Source: Fervidobacterium_A thailandense (lineage in GTDB: Bacteria; Thermotogota; Thermotogae; Thermotogales; Fervidobacteriaceae). Taken from it: DNA of 64,000 nt. A model generated the notes under the pieces. The model had not been told where the DNA came from. It was given only the letters and a program-made list of their open reading frames with translations, and made no database searches. The position numbers were made by a program, and so were the translations under genes. Positions 1 to 8,474 of the stretch are shown here, one piece after another. The DNA lies in NCBI RefSeq assembly GCF_041505935.1, contig NZ_CP140110.1; one strand, written 5' to 3'. Numbering within the stretch: the stretch's first letter is position 1; every line of letters begins with the position of its first letter.

Positions 1-15
1 TCCTCATGCTTGTAC

Positions 16-95
16 AGGCACTAAAACACGTAAATTGGAGATGTGTGCGGGGCCATCTCCAATTCTTTGAGACGTGTTTTATGTGCCTCTTTTTG
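16..95 (+). terminator. Long two-part hairpin followed by a T run
   Basis: Positions 16-31 pair with 72-88 (16 bp with one bulged base). Inside this stem, 33-43 pairs perfectly with 54-64 across a 10-nt loop, and CTTTTTG follows at 89-95. The fold is far larger than an ordinary terminator stem, so it may be the 3' end of an upstream transcript or a small structured RNA. The T run exists only in the plus direction. The rest of 96-325 holds only the spoVS promoter and leader. Confidence 0.6.
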
Positions 96-223
96 ATTTA
101 CGCATGGATATTTTACCATCAAAGTTCGGTTTGTAAAATACTTTTTTGTTAATGTAAATTTACGAACTCCGAAAAGTGTTGGCGTTCGATTTTGACCAGT
201 TTTGGAGAGTTTTCAAATCTGAT

Positions 224-252
224 TTGATTTTTTGAGAAAAATATGCTACAAT
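224..252 (+). promoter_or_regulatory. SigA-type promoter of spoVS
   Basis: TTGATT at 224-229 and TACAAT at 247-252 are separated by 17 bp, with a TGC extension just before the -10 box. The start codon at 326 lies about 70 nt downstream. This is the only clear promoter in the left edge of the window. Confidence 0.6.
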
Positions 253-325
253 ATATTTGATTTTTAGCAGGCCTCAGCAGAAGAAATCTACCCACACTTT
301 AGATAAAACAAGGAGGATAGGTATT

Positions 326-595
326 ATGGAAATTCTGAAAGTCAGCACGAAGTCGAGTCCGAACAAAGTTGCGGGTGCTATCGTTGGTTCTCTCAAGAAG
401 AACGGTAAGGTCGAGGTCCAGGCGATCGGTGCGGGTGCGGTCAACCAAGCTTCGAAAGCGTTGGCTATAGCCCGGAGGTTCTTGGAACAAGAGAAACTTG
501 ACCTCTACGCCGTTCCAGCGTTCATCGAAATAAAAATTGGGGAAGAAATGAGGACGGGGATTTCATTCAAGATTTATTTGAAGGAAAACAAGTGA
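326..595 (+). CDS. spoVS: SpoVS family protein (Alba-like)
   Basis: The 89-residue product has the whole SpoVS fold: the opening MEILKVSTKSSPNKVAGAI, the GAGAVNQASKALAIAR helix and a C-terminal strand pair. ATG 326 is chosen over upstream starts because AGGAGGA at 311-317 lies 8 nt before it. SpoVS is named from Bacillus sporulation, where it affects septation, but the family is common in non-sporulating Thermotogae and relates to the nucleic-acid-binding Alba fold. Its role here is probably RNA or DNA binding, which is inferred. A small unrecognised gene follows after 38 bp and may be co-transcribed. Confidence 0.93.
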   Translation: MEILKVSTKSSPNKVAGAIVGSLKKNGKVEVQAIGAGAVNQASKALAIARRFLEQEKLDLYAVPAFIEIKIGEEMRTGISFKIYLKENK

Positions 596-633
596 TGAGC
601 TTGATAAACTTTTGAGTATGTGAGAAGTGGCGG

Positions 634-876
634 ATGGAGGACCTGAGGTACATTGCGGAAGTTTGCCTTAACGACGAAAGGATTTACGAGATAGTGAGTA
701 ATATAGCATGTATGAGTGAAGAGCAGCTTAGGGAGTTTAAAAACAAAGTCATCGCTTACTTCATGAACAAAAGTTCCCAAGATGATATGGAAGCTTACAA
801 ATTCTACAAAATTGTTCTTGAGAACGACAACGCGAAAAAGATATTGGAAATCTACGAGCAACTTAAGGGTGGTTAG
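634..876 (+). CDS. Small acidic helical protein, unknown function
   Basis: This 80-residue protein is rich in charged residues and predicted to be all helical, without signal peptide or membrane segment. I do not recognise a family. It follows spoVS on the same strand, and a strong terminator hairpin at 921-947 closes the unit, so spoVS and this gene probably form a two-gene operon. The Shine-Dalgarno is poor (GAGAAGTGGCGG before the ATG). The opposite-strand reading frame over it has no supporting signals. Confidence 0.7.
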   Translation: MEDLRYIAEVCLNDERIYEIVSNIACMSEEQLREFKNKVIAYFMNKSSQDDMEAYKFYKIVLENDNAKKILEIYEQLKGG

Positions 877-920
877 CTTTGTTGGATGTAAATTCGGCTA
901 GGCGGAAATGCCGCTCCACA

Positions 921-947
921 CCCGGTGCTTGAAGCACCGGGTTTGTG
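921..947 (+). terminator. Intrinsic terminator after the spoVS unit
   Basis: CCCGGTGCT (921-929) pairs perfectly with AGCACCGGG (933-941) around a 3-nt loop and is followed by TTTGTG. The T run is short, so termination may be partial. Confidence 0.65.
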
Positions 948-1021
948 CGTTTAATTTGATTGCGCTAGAGCAAATTAAAGACGGATCAGATGCGTGAGTT
1001 TTTTAAAGGAGGTTGACAAAA

Positions 1022-1927
1022 TTGAAAGTTGGAGGCCAAGCTGTTATAGAAGGTGTGCTCATGATGGGCAAGAAAGTTGTTGTTGCAGTTAGAAGGCCTG
1101 ATGGTGGTATCGAAACGCGGGAACTCGGTACGGTGCAAGTTCGAAAATTGGCTAGGGTACCGTTCGTTAGGGGTGTTTTCAGCCTTTTTTACTCTCTCTC
1201 CTTTGGAATTAAAGCCCTTGACCTGAGTGCTAAGCTTTCGTCCGAGGAGGAGATGAAAAAAGGAGAGACGTTTTTATCTCTCCTTATTTCGATAGCGCTT
1301 GGCATAGGACTTTTCATTGTTTTACCAGCCTATTTGACGCGATGGTTGGGATTTCGAAGCAACGAGTTTGTCTTTTCGCTCGTTGATGGTTTCATACGAC
1401 TCGCTATTTTTTTGCTTTACGTTTGGATTATTTCTCTCTTCAAGGACGTGAAACGCGTCTTTCAGTACCACGGTGCCGAGCATAAGGTTGTTCACACGTT
1501 CGAGCATGGCGAGGAATTGAGCGTTGAGAATGCGAGAAAGTACTCAACGATCCACCCACGTTGTGGAACGAACTTTGTGATGATATTCCTTATCGTCGCG
1601 ATACTGGTGCACAGCCTGTTTGGTATCTTTGGACCTTTAAACATGTTCCAACGCGTCTTTCTAAGGATATTGGTTTTACCCGTGGTTGCGGGGTTGTCCT
1701 ACGAATTACTCAAGTTTTTCGACAAGTATCCGAAGATGCTGTTTTTGGCGGCTCCGGGGCTACTTTTGCAACGACTCACGACGGCTGAACCGGATGATTC
1801 ACAGCTTGAAGTTGCCATCGTAGCCCTCAGACACGCCCTGGAGTTGGGAGAACAAATGTCAAGTTCGCAAATCCAGGAAAACAGTTCCGAAGTTAGTGCG
1901 GAGGCGTCCGTTGAGTTTTTGGGTTAG
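1022..1927 (+). CDS. yqhQ: YqhQ/DUF1385 membrane protein
   Basis: The 301-residue protein begins with the family signature KVGGQAVIEGVLMMG, has several hydrophobic membrane segments (about 85-140 and 190-225), and carries the conserved YHGAEHKVVH and STIHPRCGT motifs typical of DUF1385. The His, Glu and Cys residues suggest metal binding, but no reaction is established. TTG 1022 is preferred to TTG 1013 because AAAGGAGG at 1005-1012 directly abuts the latter and is 9 nt before the former. It ends 7 bp before the stop of convergent mraY. Confidence 0.88.
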   Translation: MKVGGQAVIEGVLMMGKKVVVAVRRPDGGIETRELGTVQVRKLARVPFVRGVFSLFYSLSFGIKALDLSAKLSSEEEMKKGETFLSLLISIALGIGLFIVLPAYLTRWLGFRSNEFVFSLVDGFIRLAIFLLYVWIISLFKDVKRVFQYHGAEHKVVHTFEHGEELSVENARKYSTIHPRCGTNFVMIFLIVAILVHSLFGIFGPLNMFQRVFLRILVLPVVAGLSYELLKFFDKYPKMLFLAAPGLLLQRLTTAEPDDSQLEVAIVALRHALELGEQMSSSQIQENSSEVSAEASVEFLG

Positions 1928-1934
1928 AATGTCA

Positions 1935-2864
1935 CTACTTAACAAGGAATGATGCGAAAACCATAGCAATCGCTAGATTGTAGGCACTGAAGACGCCGAC
2001 AATCTTTTCCTCGGTCCATCCGAGGAGTTCAAAGTGGTGGTGAATCGGTGCCATTCTGAATATTCGTTTGCCTCTGAGCTTGAAAGAGCTAACTTGGAGG
2101 ATAACGCTGAGCGTCTCTATCAAGAAGATTGACGTAAAGAAAATTAACGCAAGCTCTTGGGACTTCATGAGCGCGTAAGTTGAGATGTAGGCACCGAGTG
2201 CAAGCGAGCCGGTATCTCCCATGAATATCTTCGCAGGTCTTGTGTTAAAGACCAGGAATGCAAGTATTGGCATAAGCAAGGCACCAACTACTCTGAAATC
2301 TTCGACGGAACGGTTTATAAGAAGAAACGGTGTGATGCTTGTTACGAACACCCAGCCTGCAAGTCCATCGAGTCCATCCGTGAGGTTCGTCGCGTTGGAG
2401 TATCCGGATACTAACAGCATTGTGAAGACGTAGAAGACCCACTCAGGAACGTCTATACCGAATATCATGCTTTGCCTGAACTGTAACACTCTGTACGCGA
2501 TCCAGATTGAAAAAAGAAACTGGAGTGCCAATTTCTGCCACGCTCTAAGTCCTAAAGCGCGTTTCTTTTTGATACTGACCCAGTCGTCCAGGAATCCGAT
2601 GAAACCGTAGAAAACAAGTGTCAGTATGAGTTCGATAGGGATTTTCAGGGCAAGACCACCGAGTATTGCGACCGATATGAAGACAAGCCCACCAGCCGTA
2701 GGAGTACCAGCCTTATAGTTATGAAGGTCCGGCCCCTCCTCGCGAATGTACTGCCCCAGTTTCAGTTTTCTCATGTACTCTATGTACTTGGGGTATATTA
2801 CCAGCGCTGAGAGAAACTCGACTGCCAGGATGATTGCTGCAATCGGATCCGCACTAAGCGTCAT
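1935..2864 (-). CDS. mraY: Phospho-N-acetylmuramoyl-pentapeptide transferase
   Basis: MraY moves phospho-MurNAc-pentapeptide from UDP to undecaprenyl phosphate, making lipid I at the inner face of the membrane. The 309-residue product is multi-spanning and contains the family motifs GTPTAGG, FIGFLDDWVSIKKK, NLTDGLDGLAG and FMGDTGSLALG, plus the C-terminal MAPIHHHFELLGW. These cover the catalytic aspartates and the Mg2+ site. It is the last gene of murE-murF-mraY and overlaps murF by 11 bp. No murD or murG is adjacent on this side. Confidence 0.97.
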   Translation of the reverse strand: MTLSADPIAAIILAVEFLSALVIYPKYIEYMRKLKLGQYIREEGPDLHNYKAGTPTAGGLVFISVAILGGLALKIPIELILTLVFYGFIGFLDDWVSIKKKRALGLRAWQKLALQFLFSIWIAYRVLQFRQSMIFGIDVPEWVFYVFTMLLVSGYSNATNLTDGLDGLAGWVFVTSITPFLLINRSVEDFRVVGALLMPILAFLVFNTRPAKIFMGDTGSLALGAYISTYALMKSQELALIFFTSIFLIETLSVILQVSSFKLRGKRIFRMAPIHHHFELLGWTEEKIVGVFSAYNLAIAMVFASFLVK

Positions 2865-4131
2865 TCGCGCTCACCTCTTCGAGCAATTTATCTACGATTT
2901 TCTCGAGCTGAACCGCACGTGAGGCCTTGAAGTAAATTGTGCCGCAGAAGTTTTCTTTGATAACGTGCTTTCTTAAAAACTCCAGTATCTCCTCGTGCGA
3001 AGGACTCCTGTAAATAATGTTCCTGGAGTCTATATCTTTCGATTCCTCCTCCGCATCGCACACGATTACTCCGTCGACTTCTTCCAAAAGTCTCGACAGC
3101 TTCTCATGGTACGCTTTAGAATACTCTCCGAGTTCTTTCATGGCACCTACGACCGCATAAATCGGATGTGGAAAGTTTTCTAAGAGCTCTTCGATTCCCA
3201 TTTTAAACGATTCGTAGCTTGCGTTGTACGAATCGTCGATCAAGTAACCCCCAAGCAACTTGTGAACGTTGAATCGACCTTTTAGTGGCTTGAAAGAGAA
3301 TAAATTGGTCGGGTTAAAGAAGATGTCGAGCATATCCACGACACCAAACGCAACAAGTACGGAGAGCGTTGATGCCTTTGTCCAGTAGCCTGGGAGTTTA
3401 TAATAATAGTCTTCCCCATCCATCCTGAAGGTTAACAACGTACTGCCGTCTTTAAATTTCCTGTCGACGAGTACGTAGTCCCCACCCTTCGTTCCGAAGT
3501 ACTTACATTTTCGACACCGCATTCTCTCGTCATCGAAGTTAACCAACGCTTCTTTCGATCCTTCGACAATTTGCCATTTACCGCGGAATATCTGCTCAGG
3601 ACTTCCAGCCACACCAACGTGCGCACTACCAACGTTCAGGAGCACGCCTATGTCGGGTGGGAAGAGATCACAAAGGTACTTGATATCACCAACTACCCGC
3701 TGTGCCATTTCGAGTACAAGGATTTCCTCTCCACGGTAAGTATTGATGATAGAGAGGGGAAGACCAATTTCGGAATTCAAGTTACCTTCGTTTTTGAACG
3801 TAGGTCGCTCTGCGCTGAGGACGGACCAGACGATTTCCTTGGTCGTGGTCTTTCCATTCGAGCCAGTAATTCCGATGATTTTTGGTTGAAACTTGGAAAC
3901 GATTTCCTTAGCAAGCATTCCAAGGAACTGAACGGTGTTGGGAACGACGACTTGATTTTCGACGCCGCAATCCCTTTCAACCAAGACCGCAAACGCGCCT
4001 TTAGCAAGTGCGTCACAGACAAAATCGTGGCCATCGACTCTCTGACCTTTGATGGCAACGAAAACATCTCCAGGTTGCACTTGCCTTGAGTCCACGACGA
4101 ATCTATGGCCAAAAAGCTCCTCCAACTTCAA
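2854..4131 (-). CDS. murF: UDP-MurNAc-tripeptide--D-Ala-D-Ala ligase
   Basis: MurF adds D-Ala-D-Ala to UDP-MurNAc-tripeptide using ATP, in the cytoplasm. The protein has about 425 residues. Visible features are the N-terminal MurF domain (DSRQVQPGDVFVAIKG), the ATP loop GITGSNGKTTTKE, the middle-domain motif EMAQRVVGDI, and the C-terminal ligase domain with LIDDSYNASYESFKMGI. TTG 4131 is preferred because GAGGGTGA sits just upstream, whereas GTG 4140 lies within that ribosome-binding site. It sits 40 bp after murE and overlaps mraY. Confidence 0.96.
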   Translation of the reverse strand: MKLEELFGHRFVVDSRQVQPGDVFVAIKGQRVDGHDFVCDALAKGAFAVLVERDCGVENQVVVPNTVQFLGMLAKEIVSKFQPKIIGITGSNGKTTTKEIVWSVLSAERPTFKNEGNLNSEIGLPLSIINTYRGEEILVLEMAQRVVGDIKYLCDLFPPDIGVLLNVGSAHVGVAGSPEQIFRGKWQIVEGSKEALVNFDDERMRCRKCKYFGTKGGDYVLVDRKFKDGSTLLTFRMDGEDYYYKLPGYWTKASTLSVLVAFGVVDMLDIFFNPTNLFSFKPLKGRFNVHKLLGGYLIDDSYNASYESFKMGIEELLENFPHPIYAVVGAMKELGEYSKAYHEKLSRLLEEVDGVIVCDAEEESKDIDSRNIIYRSPSHEEILEFLRKHVIKENFCGTIYFKASRAVQLEKIVDKLLEEVSANDA

Positions 4132-4171
4132 ACAAATCACCCTCTATGTTGGTTCCAAAGTTCTCCAAGCC

Positions 4172-5668
4172 TTACACGTTTTTGTAGCTGTGGTTTTTGT
4201 TAATCTTGCTGAGAATAATATCGAGTGCGACATCACGGTCTTTGAACGGAATTTTCAGAGTGTCGCTGAATATTTGATAAGGTTCGTGTCCTCGCCCCGT
4301 TATGAGTACAATATCCCCCTTAGTTGCAAGTGTGATAGCCGTTTCAATGGCCTCCCTACGGTCGAGTACCGTGAGTGAAAGAGAGCCAGGCTGAACGCCC
4401 ATCTCAACCTCGCGGATGATTTCCTCTGGATCCTCACCCCTGGGATCATCCGTTGTGAGTATCGCTATATCCGCAAGCTTGGTTACGACTTCAGCCATCA
4501 TTGGACGTTTTCCACGATCAGCCTGTCCACCGGCACCGTAAACGACGATCAATCTACCTTTCGCAAGTTTTCTGGCACTAGTTATCACTTTCTCAAGAGC
4601 ATCCGGTGAGTGTGCAAAGTCGATGATTACCTCGATTCCGAGTTTCCTTGCCTCAGGTATAGGTTCGAAGCGTCCGTCGACACCCCTGAAACTTGCAATG
4701 TAGTTAATAACCTCATCAATTTCGTAACCGATTTCAACGAGACCCGCCAGCACAAGTGTTACGTTAAAAGCGTTATACTCACCTATTAGTTGTGTGTAAA
4801 CTTCCTTCTTTCCGTACGGTGTCCTTAATTCAAAAATGGTACCGTTGAAGGAGGTACTCACGTTCTCTATTCGATAGTTCGCTTTCTCACTGACACCGAA
4901 GGTTACGAGCCTGGGCAGCCGTTTACCATTCAAGTACCCAATATAATCCTCATTTATTACGGCTACTCCGTCATCCTTCAAAAGGTCGAAGAGATGCATT
5001 TTCGCTTTCACGTAATGTTCAAAGGTAGGGTGGTAATCAAGGTGATCTCGCGTGATATTTGTTAATCCCGCTATGTCGAACCTTATAGTTTCCACCCTTG
5101 CCTGATCGAGAGAGTGCGAGGAAACCTCCATCGAATAGAAACTTCCACCGTTTTTGTAGGTCTTGTACAGGTTTTCCATGAGCGTTAGTGCATCCGGTGT
5201 TGTGTTGTGTGAGTAAAACTTGTCTCCCAAAATGTCGTTTATAACCGTTCCAGTCAGGCTGCCGTTCAGTCCAAATTGCAACATCACGTGGTGGAATAAG
5301 TGTGCGCAAGTTGTCTTACCGTTTGTGCCGGTTACACCGAACGTGATGAGATGTTTGTAGGGTTGCTCGTAAAAAGTGTCGGCTAAGTAGGCCTCGGCCA
5401 GACGGCTGTCGTAAACCTGGACGTACGGGAGATGGTTGTTGATGGGTCGCTCAGTTACAAACAATACAACTTGACCAGTAGCGTAGAGCGAATCGACAAT
5501 CGTATGAGAATCAAACTTTGTACCAGCGCGGCAAATGAAGAGGGTGTTCTCTTTGAGGTTCTTCGAGTGGTTGGAGATGTGGAAAATCTCTCGTTCCTTC
5601 AGTTCAGGAGTGATGTTGGAACTGACTATGAATTTTTCAATGCTCTCCAAGAGTTTTTGAAGTTTCAA
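4172..5668 (-). CDS. murE: UDP-MurNAc-tripeptide synthetase (MurE)
   Basis: MurE adds the third peptide residue to UDP-MurNAc-L-Ala-D-Glu. The ATP loop FGVTGTNGKTTCAHLF, the NITRDHLDYH motif (probably including the carbamylated-lysine region that follows) and the C-terminal DFAHSPDALEKV are present. The position where meso-DAP enzymes carry DNPR reads TDDPRGED, so the D-P-R core is there without the Asn; the third residue (lysine types or DAP) cannot be fixed by eye. TTG 5668 is chosen since GGGAGTGA precedes it by a normal distance. First gene of the mur operon. Confidence 0.95.
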   Translation of the reverse strand: MKLQKLLESIEKFIVSSNITPELKEREIFHISNHSKNLKENTLFICRAGTKFDSHTIVDSLYATGQVVLFVTERPINNHLPYVQVYDSRLAEAYLADTFYEQPYKHLITFGVTGTNGKTTCAHLFHHVMLQFGLNGSLTGTVINDILGDKFYSHNTTPDALTLMENLYKTYKNGGSFYSMEVSSHSLDQARVETIRFDIAGLTNITRDHLDYHPTFEHYVKAKMHLFDLLKDDGVAVINEDYIGYLNGKRLPRLVTFGVSEKANYRIENVSTSFNGTIFELRTPYGKKEVYTQLIGEYNAFNVTLVLAGLVEIGYEIDEVINYIASFRGVDGRFEPIPEARKLGIEVIIDFAHSPDALEKVITSARKLAKGRLIVVYGAGGQADRGKRPMMAEVVTKLADIAILTTDDPRGEDPEEIIREVEMGVQPGSLSLTVLDRREAIETAITLATKGDIVLITGRGHEPYQIFSDTLKIPFKDRDVALDIILSKINKNHSYKNV

Positions 5669-5718
5669 AATAATCACTCCCTTTTCGTGGCTGGAGGAGA
5701 TTCAAAAGACCTACAAAA

Positions 5719-5746
5719 ATTATAACATTGTAAGACAAATATTCAA
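5719..5746 (-). promoter_or_regulatory. Promoter of the murE-murF-mraY operon
   Basis: On the minus strand TTGAAT (5741-5746) is followed after 16 bp by a perfect TATAAT (5719-5724). It lies about 50 bp upstream of the murE start. Confidence 0.55.
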
Positions 5747-5799
5747 GCTAAGTTTCGAAATATGCAAAACGCAACAGGGGTTTATGGGAAAAGAAATAA

Positions 5800-5825
5800 G
5801 GTAGGACTTGCGTCCTACCTTTTTG
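5800..5825 (-). terminator. Terminator between the barrel protein gene and murE
   Basis: GGTAGGAC (5800-5807) pairs with GTCCTACC (5812-5819) around a 4-nt loop. The plus strand has a TTTTT tail and the minus strand a looser T-rich tail. Given the gene order it should end transcription of the minus-strand gene at 5868-7004. Confidence 0.6.
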
Positions 5826-5867
5826 CTCGTTGAGTATTTTGGAGGATGCAGTGGTGAAAACCATGAA

Positions 5868-7004
5868 TCAGAAATTCACCATTCCACCGACAAAGGCTGT
5901 TTGTTGAAATTCCGAGCCGTTCCAGGTGTACTTTATACCAGCGAAGAGGTTATCAAGGAGCGGATAAGCCATCGTTATCCTCGCGGATGTGTTTTCGTCG
6001 AGGAGCTGTCCGTTTCCGAAAGGTGTGTTGTCGAACATGTAGGCGTAGAGGATCAAGCCATTGGTGCCACCCACCTGGGGAATTCTCAAGTATCCTTCAC
6101 CAATCAGTGTGGGGTTACTTTGAAAATCCCCGGAAAGGGATACGACCAACCTGCCGTAAGACTGAACGTTTAAGGACGCTCTTACGATGTAACCCGCACG
6201 TTGCGAATAATTTGAAGGATCGTATGTGTATCTGAGGTTGCCGTATTCCCTGTTGAGTAACCACACCACAAATCCATCGCTTGCGTAATACGGACCGGCA
6301 ACGAGTTGGAAGATTCCAAAATCACCGAACAGACCGGCGAAGCCACCGTAGGACATCTGGCCACTCTTCCAAAATTGCGTTGCTGCTTCGACTCCGACGG
6401 AAAAACCGAGGATATTTTTAGTTAGCGCCGTTCCTAGGGCGTGCTGCAACTGGGCACGTTCATCTGTTTCCATGACACCGTACACGGATAGGTCCAGACC
6501 AAGTAACGGGATGAGTATCAGTGCCGAGTAGACTGAATCTGAAGGCTGGATGTTGAGTGTTGTCAGCTGTTTTATCTCGTAAGGTACGTGAGCGGAAATT
6601 TTGAAGTTATCGAGCCTCGCACCGAGATCAAGGGTCCTTGTCCTTGGCAAGTAATAACCGTTCATAACCAGCCCCATTCCGTAGGTGAGCTGCTGCATCT
6701 GACCGTAACGAAACCAGACGGTTCCAAGGTCCAAGCCTAGAGCCGTGATGTTTAGCCCATCAATGATGTTTGTGCTGGGAGTTGTGGAGGGAGTTCCGAA
6801 GTAGAACGTACCTGTTGAGATATCGGATGTGTAAGTGGTTAGCGTTAAACCAATAAGCACGGGACCTATGTTGAACTCGGGACCGAACTCGTAAACGATG
6901 TAGTTAGTCTCCCCAACTTTAACGGTTGAAACGTCGAGATAAAAGCTTGCAAAAACAAGTGTGAGTGAAAGTAAAACAAGTGTTGCAAGGGTGACGAGCT
7001 TCAA
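5868..7004 (-). CDS. Exported beta-strand-rich protein, probable outer-envelope (toga) barrel
   Basis: The 378-residue product starts with a signal peptide (MKLVTLATLVLLSLTLVFA) and then shows alternating polar and hydrophobic strands rich in Tyr, Gly, Thr and Asn. The last residues (QTAFVGGMVNF) end in Phe, as outer-membrane barrels often do. Such proteins populate the toga of Thermotogales; I do not recognise a named family or substrate. TTG 7004 is chosen because GGAGGTG lies 6 nt upstream and GTG 7013 is inside that site. It is a single-gene unit bounded by terminators. Confidence 0.7.
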   Translation of the reverse strand: MKLVTLATLVLLSLTLVFASFYLDVSTVKVGETNYIVYEFGPEFNIGPVLIGLTLTTYTSDISTGTFYFGTPSTTPSTNIIDGLNITALGLDLGTVWFRYGQMQQLTYGMGLVMNGYYLPRTRTLDLGARLDNFKISAHVPYEIKQLTTLNIQPSDSVYSALILIPLLGLDLSVYGVMETDERAQLQHALGTALTKNILGFSVGVEAATQFWKSGQMSYGGFAGLFGDFGIFQLVAGPYYASDGFVVWLLNREYGNLRYTYDPSNYSQRAGYIVRASLNVQSYGRLVVSLSGDFQSNPTLIGEGYLRIPQVGGTNGLILYAYMFDNTPFGNGQLLDENTSARITMAYPLLDNLFAGIKYTWNGSEFQQTAFVGGMVNF

Positions 7005-7101
7005 AGTGGACACCTCCCAGGTTCAGTTTGGATTGTAGGGCCTTCAATTAATTAGACTTTCGAAAATCCAAACTCGTTGAACGGAAGTTACGAAAAACCA
7101 T

Positions 7102-7127
7102 AAAAAAGCTGGGGAGAATCCCCCAGC
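7102..7127 (-). terminator. Terminator of the 2-oxoacid oxidoreductase operon
   Basis: On the minus strand GCTGGGG and CCCCAGC (7108-7114 with 7121-7127) form a stem directly followed by six T residues (7102-7107). It lies just beyond the stop of the gamma-subunit gene at 7161. Confidence 0.85.
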
Positions 7128-7160
7128 ATAATGCAGGCTGTATCTGATCCGCCTTAAGAG

Positions 7161-7697
7161 TTATTTAACTGCTTCCATTCCCTTTCTTATGGCTTCTTTG
7201 TTTATTTCGATCAGCGAAGCCTTTCCACCAGCGAGTTTTTTCTCCAGAGCCGAAAAGATACTGTTGATTGAGACGACCTTGGTTCTCTCCACTACAGCGC
7301 CGAGCATGACCATATTGGCGACCTTCAGGTTTCCTAAGGCATCTGCTATCTCGTTGCACGGCACTTTGACGATGTTTATGTCGGTCCTCGTTGGTTCCCT
7401 GTCAACAACCGACTGGTTGATGAACAGGTATCCACCAGGTGTGACCGCTTTTTCGAACTTCAACAGCGAGGGGATGTTCATTGCAACGATGACTTCGGCT
7501 TGACTTGTGACAGGGGATGCGACTTCTTCATCGCTCACAACGACCGTACAGTTCGCCGTTCCACCACGCATCTCTGGTCCGTAAGATGGCATCCAGGTTA
7601 CGTGTTTCCCCTCGAGCATCCCGGCCAAGGAAAGTATTTGTCCCATGAGCATAACACCTTGTCCACCAAATCCAGCGAAGATGAATCTCGTTGTCAT
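7161..7697 (-). CDS. 2-oxoacid:ferredoxin oxidoreductase, gamma subunit
   Basis: The 178 residues form the pyruvate/ketoisovalerate oxidoreductase gamma domain: FAGFGGQGVMLMGQIL at the N terminus, then the YGPEMRGGTANC motif near residues 40-50 found throughout the KorC/VorC/PorG group. It completes a heterotetrameric enzyme that oxidatively decarboxylates 2-oxoacids to acyl-CoA with ferredoxin as acceptor. The start overlaps the beta-subunit stop by 4 bp. Substrate (branched-chain 2-oxoacid or 2-oxoglutarate) is not decided by sequence reading; neighbours favour branched-chain oxoacids. Confidence 0.93.
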   Translation of the reverse strand: MTTRFIFAGFGGQGVMLMGQILSLAGMLEGKHVTWMPSYGPEMRGGTANCTVVVSDEEVASPVTSQAEVIVAMNIPSLLKFEKAVTPGGYLFINQSVVDREPTRTDINIVKVPCNEIADALGNLKVANMVMLGAVVERTKVVSINSIFSALEKKLAGGKASLIEINKEAIRKGMEAVK

Positions 7698-8449
7698 TGC
7701 TCATCACCAACCTTGTCGACAAAAACTCCGAGTGGGTATTCTGGTACCATGTGTTCCTCAAGCCACTTCAAAGCGGAAACTGGATCGATACCCCAGTTTG
7801 TCGGACAGGTGGAGAGTACTTCCACCATTCCAAAACCAAGTCCTTTTATTTGCGCCAAGAACGCTTTTTTGATTGCCTTTTTTGTCTTCTGAACATCTTG
7901 TGGTGTGTTCACTTTCGTCCTGGCAAGGAATGCTACTCCGCGAGCTTCTTTGATTATTTCCGCAACGTGCAACGGATAACCGTCGTTATCCGCTTTACGG
8001 CCGTATGGTGTGGTGGTTGTCTTCATTCCCAGGAGCGTTGTTGGTGCCATTTGGCCACCCGTCATTCCGTAGATAGCGTTGTTCACGAAGATCGTGGTGA
8101 TCTTCTCTCCCCTGTTTGCCGCGTGAACAATCTCCGCCGTACCTATTGCTGCAAGGTCACCGTCGCCTTGGTAGGTAAAGACGTACAGGTCCGGTCTTGC
8201 ACGTTTCATTCCAGTAGCGACCGCTGGTGCCCTTCCGTGTGCTGCAACCGTGGCGTCGGTGTTGAAGAATTGGTAGGCGAAGACCGAGCAACCGATAGGT
8301 GCAACCGCTATAGTTTTTTCGCGAATTCCAAGCTCGTCTATAACCTCGGCAATCAATCTATGTATGATTCCATGGGTACATCCTGGACAGTACGTAAATT
8401 CACGTTGTGTTAAGCTTTCTGGGCGCTTTAGAATTACTTGGAAAGCCAT
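7694..8449 (-). CDS. 2-oxoacid:ferredoxin oxidoreductase, beta (TPP) subunit
   Basis: This 251-residue subunit binds thiamine pyrophosphate. The YCPGCTHGIIHRL motif near residue 20, the GRAPAVATGMKRARP segment, and the TPP/Mg2+ motif TYQGDGDLAAIGTAEIVHAANRG with downstream NNAIYGMTGGQMAPTT are all intact. It is translated between the alpha and gamma subunits, overlapping the latter by 4 bp. Length and motifs match the KorB/VorB group rather than the longer pyruvate oxidoreductase beta subunits with an extra C-terminal extension. Confidence 0.94.
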   Translation of the reverse strand: MAFQVILKRPESLTQREFTYCPGCTHGIIHRLIAEVIDELGIREKTIAVAPIGCSVFAYQFFNTDATVAAHGRAPAVATGMKRARPDLYVFTYQGDGDLAAIGTAEIVHAANRGEKITTIFVNNAIYGMTGGQMAPTTLLGMKTTTTPYGRKADNDGYPLHVAEIIKEARGVAFLARTKVNTPQDVQKTKKAIKKAFLAQIKGLGFGMVEVLSTCPTNWGIDPVSALKWLEEHMVPEYPLGVFVDKVGDEQ

Positions 8450-8474
8450 TTATTGTACCTCCCTTCGATTTTCC

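Noticed and set aside
326..595. spoVS taken as evidence for a spore former
   Set aside because: SpoVS is common in non-sporulating Thermotogae and no other sporulation gene is present.
7691..8413. Plus-strand frame of 240 codons opposite the oxidoreductase beta subunit
   Set aside because: No ribosome-binding site, Cys/Arg/Ser-rich low-quality sequence, and it lies fully opposite a clear gene.
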